From: Hyphodiscus hymeniophilus
Taxonomy: Eukaryota > Ascomycota > Leotiomycetes > Helotiales > Hyphodiscaceae
Assembly (NCBI GenBank): GCA_016508695.1
Contig: VNKQ01000011.1
Location: forward strand, 62,001-126,000
Direction: 5' to 3'
DNA length: 64,000 bases
Position numbers and translations under genes: made by a program. The notes under the pieces are model-generated. The model ran no database searches. It saw only the letters and a program-made list of their open reading frames with translations, and was not told the origin of the DNA. Positions 58,305-64,000 of this stretch are shown here, piece by piece (the first letter of the stretch is position 1; every line of letters starts with the position of its first letter).

Positions 58305-59556
58305 CTAGGACATACCCACATCCTCAAACTTGATATCTTCATCGTCATCATCATCATCGTCATCCATATTGGTGTCTTCATCGTCGTCTTCTCCCTCGCC
58401 TGCTGGAGCCACCGTCTCGCTCGCAACGTATTCCGAAAGTTTGTTTTCCGGCTTCAGACTCCATTGTGTGGCAAACCTTCCACTCTTTGCCAATACAGCG
58501 ACCTTTTCGAGTGTTTCACGCAGATATGCTTCGGGTTGTTGAGTTTCGGCGCGTAAAGCTTTCATAGACCAGTAATTATAGCGGCGGAAACAGGCGAATA
58601 TCTTGTCCAGAAGTTCGTTTTCGGGTATCCGCGCGGCCTTGTTCGTCTGAGATCTGCCACCAGGTCCTCCTTTGGTTTTCTGCGGATATGTAAGAATGGG
58701 CGTGAAGCATGGGGCGTGAATAACTTACGATGAAGGTATTAAATGTCTTCATCGCACCCATTGTGCCAGGCAGGATGAGACCCTCGCCAATTTCAGAAGC
58801 GCCCAGAAATCTTGTCATCTTCTTGGGTCCTCCCGCATCAATTGGCTTTGTACCTCGTATTCTTTTCAGCTCTTCGTTTTCTACCTCCACAGCATTGACT
58901 TCGTGCCGAACCTTCCCAGCTAAAACCGTACGTTCTGATAACAATAGTCAGCTCTGCTTGCCGGAAAAATTAACTTGACTTACTAGGCACCGACTTCCTG
59001 ACGAAAGGAGTGAATTTCTTGTTAGGGTCATATGGGGCTTTGTTTTTGTCAGTCTTGTTACGCGTAAGCCTGGATGGCATGTTCGCAGTCGTAGCCTCGA
59101 ACTTCTGTCCCGACTTAGACTTGAAGCCTGGTAAGTCCTGCTCTGTGAAAACGAATGTGTTCTTGGCAAGCTCGTCATTTGGTATTTCCAAGTTGTACTC
59201 TTTCGGGATGCCTTGGTGGGCTGCAAGGTCGGACTTTAGTAGCATAGACATATGTTGCTACTGGAATTAGCAGCCAGTTTCAGAACAAGGAGGAGACTTT
59301 GCCATACTCCAGGGCTGCCATTGGGCTTGACCACATTCGCAATTCGGATGGTACCGATCTGGATCTCAGCATCATCATCGAGTTTGGACCAAGTATCCCA
59401 GAGACTCTTGGGAACACGCGCGAGATATAGTCCCTGCCAGGCTGGATCTGGATTGAATTCGAGGTCTCCTGCCTCCTCGTAGATCTCGTCATCAGCGAGA
59501 GCACCAGGCGATGCGCCCTTCGTGTCGGGATCTGGCTTGATGATAGGATCTGCCAT
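58305..59556 (-). CDS. tfg2: Transcription initiation factor TFIIF subunit beta (Rap30/Tfg2)
   Basis: Four exons (59556-59308, 59257-58984, 58934-58729, 58679-58305) with introns of 50, 49, 49 bp give 367 residues. TFIIF beta holds RNA polymerase II in the pre-initiation complex and suppresses non-specific DNA binding. The N-terminal dimerisation barrel starts at GDLEFNPDPAWQGLYLARVP and KSLWDTWSKL and continues as AEIQIGTIRI. The central part has FTPFVRKSVPKRTVLAGKVR and HEVNAVEVENEEL. The C-terminal winged helix is RIPENELLDKIFACFRRYNY followed by WSMKALRAETQQPEAYLRE. The tail is extremely acidic (runs of Asp), encoded by an ATC/TCA-type repeat around 58325-58400. The start Met is MADPIIKPDPD; an upstream in-frame Met at 59625 would add 23 residues. 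Confidence 0.93.
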
Positions 59557-59883
59557 GATGCCGGAGTTGTTTGTTATCGGGACGATTCCATACGGAGACT
59601 GTGCTTGCAGTGCACAATTTTGCAATTGTGTTTCTTCGTTGTAATATCAGTGGTCTAAAGTCGGAGTTCAAAGGCCTTGGAGTCGCAAGGCGTTCAAAGT
59701 CGCCGCCTTGCGGCTGTGAATGACCAGGATATGTACCGCGCTAAAATAATTAGCGCCTATCTTTCCATCTTTGTCCAACCTTTCCGTTTTCCTTTCACAT
59801 TCTTTCCTGAAACGCTGTCACAATACTGATTCACATAGGCAATATTTCACATCAAACGTAGACTAACAAACAGGAAAGTATTA
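59557..59883. promoter_or_regulatory. Divergent tfg2/CCCH promoter with three dyads
   Basis: The 327 bp between the two start codons contain three perfect inverted repeats: CACAATT/AATTGTG (59613-59619 and 59624-59630), CGCAAGGCG/CGCCTTGCG (59684-59692 and 59704-59712), and GCGCTAA/TTAGCGC (59738-59744 and 59750-59756). The third is followed by CTATC, much like the csn4 palindrome context. A shared regulator of the two genes is possible but not shown. Confidence 0.45.
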
Positions 59884-61539
59884 ATGATCATGGCATCCGA
59901 AGAACAGGAGATGCTCCTCAAGATTAGCCAGCTTGCTGGTAAGTTGCCACGCATTGTTTGTCGATTTCTCCAGATCGTTCTGACCCTATCCACCAGGTCA
60001 AATCAATCGGCACAAGAATGGTCAACCTCCAGATCATCAAACAGTGCCGGCGCCGGTTTCGTCGAATTTCAATACACGCGGAAGTATGCGATCGTCTCAT
60101 GAAGCCAACGAAGGCGCCACTGACTGGAACAAAGATTACTCTAACCGGAGAGGCAACCGTGGCGCGTATCCTTCACGTGGGTTCGCTCGTGGCGGTCGAC
60201 AGGCTCCTATTCATCGTCATCGAACACTAGTACTGAGCGGCAATACTCCAGCATCTGCAACACTGTCCGAGAACGCTTCCCCCGCTGGCGATGATGGCAC
60301 GACTACCACTGCCTCTGCTCCAGGTTGGGTAGCGAAAACAGGTCGGCATCTTCAATTGATCAATACCTCGATCTACGAAAAAGATACCCAAACTCGTGCC
60401 AAGGCAATGGAGGAGACCCGAAAACAGAAATTGAAGCAGAGAGATGACCGCGAAAAGGCAAAGCTGCATAAACATATTCAACGTTTAGCTGCTGGAAATA
60501 TTGGTGCCACTGGAGCAACCCCAACAGCTGCCAATTACGAGATAGAAGTACAAGGAATCCGATTTCGAGTTACAAAGAATGGCAGCAAATTGGCAAAGGT
60601 TCCTGGTGAGGGCTTCGATCAGGGTTATCAGCAAGATATAAGATGGAGCTCACAATTCACAGGCGACCCCAGCTCTGCAAAGTCTACACCAAAAATCGCT
60701 GTTGTCGGAGGTGTTCGATTCTACAGAACCAAGAACGGAAATATGTATCGCTCTGGTATCATCAAGGCCTATCAGTCAGTACACGGGCGACCAATCTTTG
60801 ACCTGGTGGCACCCATCATATCTTGGGACACTTCTAACTCTTTGAAACTAGGAAAACCGGGGTCATCAAGAAAATTGATGAACCTTGCAAGGCGTTTAGC
60901 ACCACTGGTAGCTCCTTTCTTTCCAATGCATCTTTCGAACGAACTTACGGAAGAGGAGGACATATCGGGTTGCCGCTAACACAACGACTTTTAGGTTCCT
61001 GCTCCAAAGGCCCCAGATGCCGATATATCCACGATCCTTCCAAGGTTGCAGTGTGCAAAGAATTCCTTCTCAAAGAGTCATGTCCAAGTGGAGATTCCTG
61101 TGACCTTTCACATGAGCTCACCTCCGAAAGAACTCCAGCTTGTTTGCATTTTGCGAAAGGCAACTGCTCCAATCCAAATTGCCGCTATACTCACGTACGA
61201 GTTTCACCTTCTGCCCCTGTTTGTCGACCTTTCGGAATATATGGATATTGCGAAAAGGGAGCAAGCTGCGAAGAGCGCCATGTCCATGAATGCCCTGACT
61301 TCAGCAATACAGGTAAATGTACCATCAAAGGATGCAAATTACCCCATCGACACAAAGCTAGTATTATGCGAACCACTGCGGAGGAGGAAGACGCTGATAT
61401 GTCGAGTGATGAGGACGATGAGGAAATCGACGGCGAAGACGTTGATTCCGATGACCTCGATGGAGAATTCCTTGGTGATGATGGCGCGACCGTTGATTCT
61501 GACGTTCCTATGCAACGGGACTACGTTCAATTTTCATGA
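59884..61539 (+). CDS. CCCH zinc-finger protein with five fingers, ZC3H3-like
   Basis: Four exons (59884-59938, 59997-60774, 60852-60907, 60995-61539) give 477 residues, or 475 from the second Met at 59890. The N-terminal 290 residues are basic, with Arg/Gly-rich stretches (RGNRGAYPSRGFARGGR) and a charged helix near residue 130-160. Five tandem CCCH fingers follow at about residues 290-410: C-x8-C-x5-C-x3-H (twice), C-x7-C-x4-C-x3-H, C-x8-C-x5-C-x3-H and C-x8-C-x4-C-x3-H. The first finger is completed only by joining exons 3 and 4. An acidic tail (EEEDADMSSDEDDEE) ends the protein. Five consecutive fingers in this spacing match ZC3H3, which in animals links polyadenylation to mRNA export; the same function is inferred. 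It is divergent from tfg2. Confidence 0.88.
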
Positions 61540-64000
61540 TTATTATCTTGCTTTCGAACGGTCAATCCATCCTATCAAGGAATGGGAGTGGGGCGGAATT
61601 GACCGACATTCCTTTGTTATGAAAACTTTTTCTTTCGGATTTGGTTGCTCCACATTCGCGTCGTTCTTTGCATGGCATAGGCAGGCGCATTAGGAAATAC
61701 CCGGACTCGATGTCCTTTGCTTGGCAGCCTTGTCACGAAACAATGGCTGCCCATGGAAACTAGAAAAATAGAAGTGATAATACTGCCTGACCCTCCATCT
61801 TTTTGGAATTTATTTCGTCATTGCTATCGATTTGCTGATTGTTGCGGTGAGCCTGTACCTTTGAATCTCCCAACCCCCTTTTACGCCGAACCACTGGTAA
61901 CAGCCCACCTTCACTGCGCCGGCTTTCTCTACGATGACAACTGTTTCGCGGTGAAGCTCAGCGTCCTAGCTCCTACGGCCGAAAAGAAGGCCGCTCGCCT
62001 CAAGTCACCGTGCAAGAACCAGACCATCCACCGCCAGTAGAAGGAACGCTATTTCAAACCAGTGAGACTTCTGGGAGTCGTCACCGCCACGTCAAGGGAT
62101 ATGCTCTTGATCTTAAGTCTGAGCGAGACAAGTACGGTGTCTATACTGATCATCATATAGCGCCCGGCGAACCGGGGAGGGAATTCCTCGTCCTGGTCAC
62201 CCTTTCCACACCGCTCCAGTGACGCCACGCGAATTCCGACACACGAGTACGTTTACGTAGCAGGTTCTTGCACCAGCCCTCTGGACACTGAATCCTTCGT
62301 CTCTTTGGGAGGAGGCGGGTTAGAGATAGGAAGGGGAATATTTGGGACTCTTGATACGTACTACGTACTAGTCTAGTGGTACAGAGGACGCACAGGACGG
62401 TGGATTGCGACGGAAGGCATGCACGTTTCCGCACACGCAGCGAGCACGAGATCTGCGGCGGCCGGGCTGATGCGGTGCAGCGCAGCTCAAAGGAGATGCA
62501 AGCTTGCAGCATGCCGATCGATGTATGGAGCCGGGTCTTCTTTGGGGGTGGGTTAGGAAATAGGAAGGCTCGGGAGGGCTGATTGTCTGGACATGACATG
62601 GAGATTGTGAGGACGAGGAGAGGAACGAACGACAAACGGGGCTGTTCCCCAGGATGGGCGAGAGCGAGAGCGAGAGACAAGAACAAACCCTTTGTGAGGG
62701 ATTTCCTTCGTGTTTGTTTGCTCTCTCTCTCTCTCTTCCCGAGTGAAGCAACGTAGTAAACTGTAGGCCTCTCTAGGTAGCGGTGAGGTTCTCCGTGCCG
62801 AGAAGAGGCAAGGCGCAGGAAGACTGAGTGACATATTTGCTCAGTGCTCTTCCCCAAAAGCAAATTTCCCCCAAAAAGGGGATTTGAAATCTTGAAATCA
62901 GCCACTGAGCGCGCACGATGTGGAAAATCCTGCATTTTGATGAAGCAATGCTGCACTGGCAATGAGTAAGGCTTGATTGTTCGTCCTAGGCCGAGCAGGG
63001 AAGAGTAGATTGACCGCTCTTCTGGGCTTTGGATATTTACGGATGGGTTCTGGAAGGCCTCGCTTGAGCGTCTGCGACACCATGCGCAAAAAGTGCTACA
63101 GGGGTATCGCAGTTTGCTTCCACTTTTCTCTTTTCTGAAGAGGATAAACTGGATTTTCGATGTCATACACGTAATCCTCCAAATTGACTGATTTTAACTA
63201 GCAATTCAACACGGGCATTCCAGTCTAGGCGCGATGGGCTGCGATGGAGCGAGCATGCATCAAATGCGTGATAGGAGGAATAAGGTATCGGAGGGGTATC
63301 GAGAACTTTCCCCCATTGGGGATCCTGTCGTCCTTCTCCCGCTTCCCGCCGCCGTCCCCAGTAAGTGGGAGACGAGCGAGGGACGGGATGGGATGATATG
63401 GCATGGCATGGTTTAGGCATGTCCTCCTGTATGTGCGCGCATGCTGCAGAGGCAGAAGCAGAAGCAGAAGCAGAAGCAGAAGCAGAAGCAGAAGCAGAAG
63501 CGCAGGCCATACTAGTACCATGCCTTGTGCGGGATCATCCATCACCAATAAACAGCTTGCCCTAACGGTTGGGCACGCAGTGGACATTGTTAGGTACGGT
63601 TGAAGGCTTTCGGGTCTTTCATTCGTCGACATCACCTGTCATTTAGGGCTTGAGGCCGCAGTGCTTATGGGGAGGGAGGAATATTGGGGGAGCAGAGGGC
63701 AGACGTCTCCAATGGCAGCGCGTGGGGCAGATGACGGCATTTTTGTAGCAAAGTTGAGTTTGAGGAATGAGATGATATGGTATGATATGTCTGTAATCGT
63801 ACGATCGTAACGCCTGAGGGGCACTTCGGGAAAAGTAAGCATTCAATTGTATGTGATCAAAACAAAGAAGGCTTCAAGGTCTTCTCATGGAGCGAGAGCG
63901 CGACAGTGGACTGTGATGGAGTTGACGCGTGACAAGGAGGTTTCAGTCCCAAGAGCAAGACCCAACGACCGAAATCAAGACCCTCCTCCTACCTAAGCCA
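61540..64000. other. Right-end stretch without a recognisable gene
   Basis: This 2.46 kb holds the 3' flank of the CCCH gene and then GA- and CT-rich simple sequence (for example 62658-62675 and 62720-62737). A 337-codon minus-strand frame at 62153-63166 is long but shows no domain and is low in complexity, so I do not call it. The sequence looks like promoter or leader DNA of a gene lying to the right. Confidence 0.5.
63452..63499. repeat. (GCAGAA)8 hexanucleotide microsatellite
   Basis: Eight perfect GCAGAA units follow one GCAGAG unit. Read in frame they would code Ala-Glu or Arg-Ser/Arg-Ser-type dipeptide runs, but no gene supports coding. Such tracts vary in length between strains. Confidence 0.95.

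Noticed and set aside
62153..63166. 337-codon open frame on the minus strand
   Set aside because: It spans CT-rich simple sequence (runs of Leu/Ser/Arg) and shows no family motif; low-complexity DNA free of stops explains it.
1..64000. CRISPR arrays, operons, ribosome binding sites, complete transposons
   Set aside because: Introns and gene types show nuclear fungal DNA; no regularly spaced repeats, long terminal repeats or transposase catalytic domains were seen.

Overview
The window looks like nuclear DNA of a filamentous ascomycete (Pezizomycotina; Leotiomycetes is my best guess, by inference only). The reasons are the many 47-60 bp introns with GTAAGT-type donors, CTAAC/CTGAC-type branch sites and AG acceptors, the typical fungal gene set (GT34 Mnn10, GT17, 2EXR and F-box proteins, CSN4, Prp4, Mps1), and gene-dense stretches separated by 0.3-4.5 kb of sequence without a recognisable gene. 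For 12 complete genes I rebuilt exon chains by hand, and each closes in frame.

Layout. 1-550: N-terminal part of an unknown gene leaving the left edge (minus). 551-5005: no convincing gene. 5006-6844: lysine 2,3-aminomutase with a mitochondrial-type leader (minus). 9170-11739: mitochondrial ATP synthase alpha, 12 exons, with two GC-AG introns and an 8-nt exon. 13263-16167: GAF-domain protein with a degenerate C-terminal repeat (minus). 16168-19798: no recognisable gene. 19799-21019: GT17 glycosyltransferase (minus). 22823-24061: Ptc7-type PP2C phosphatase (minus), divergent from 24417-25085, a stand-alone two-HTH (Tc1/paired-like) DNA-binding protein. 25384-26163: Jac1/HscB (minus). 26631-28368: Prp4 (minus). 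30371-31366: secreted GH16 glucanase. 32192-33690: Mnn10-type alpha-1,6-mannosyltransferase (minus). 35603-39190: large single-pass membrane protein. 40025-40748: small cysteine-rich zinc-binding protein. 43382-44595: 2EXR protein. 45940-46625: small secreted cysteine-rich protein in four exons. 48208-50806: Mps1 kinase (minus). 51981-53285: COP9 signalosome subunit 4 (minus), beside a possible decayed gene. 55871-57242: F-box protein. 58305-59556: TFIIF beta (minus), divergent from 59884-61539, a five-finger CCCH protein. 61540-64000: simple repeats and long chance ORFs.

How the genes fit together. There is no biosynthetic cluster, mobile-element array or CRISPR locus. Most genes are unlinked housekeeping functions: mitochondrial energy and Fe-S assembly (atp1, jac1, ptc7, aminomutase), glycan and wall work (GT17, GT34, GH16), RNA and transcription (prp4, tfg2, CCCH protein), and cell cycle or proteolysis (mps1, csn4, F-box). 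The most unusual items are the aminomutase in a fungal nuclear genome, the transposase-like DNA-binding protein lacking a DDE domain, the secreted cysteine-rich protein, the atp1 splicing architecture, and several perfect dyads in intergenic promoters. I saw no complete system that I would call undescribed.
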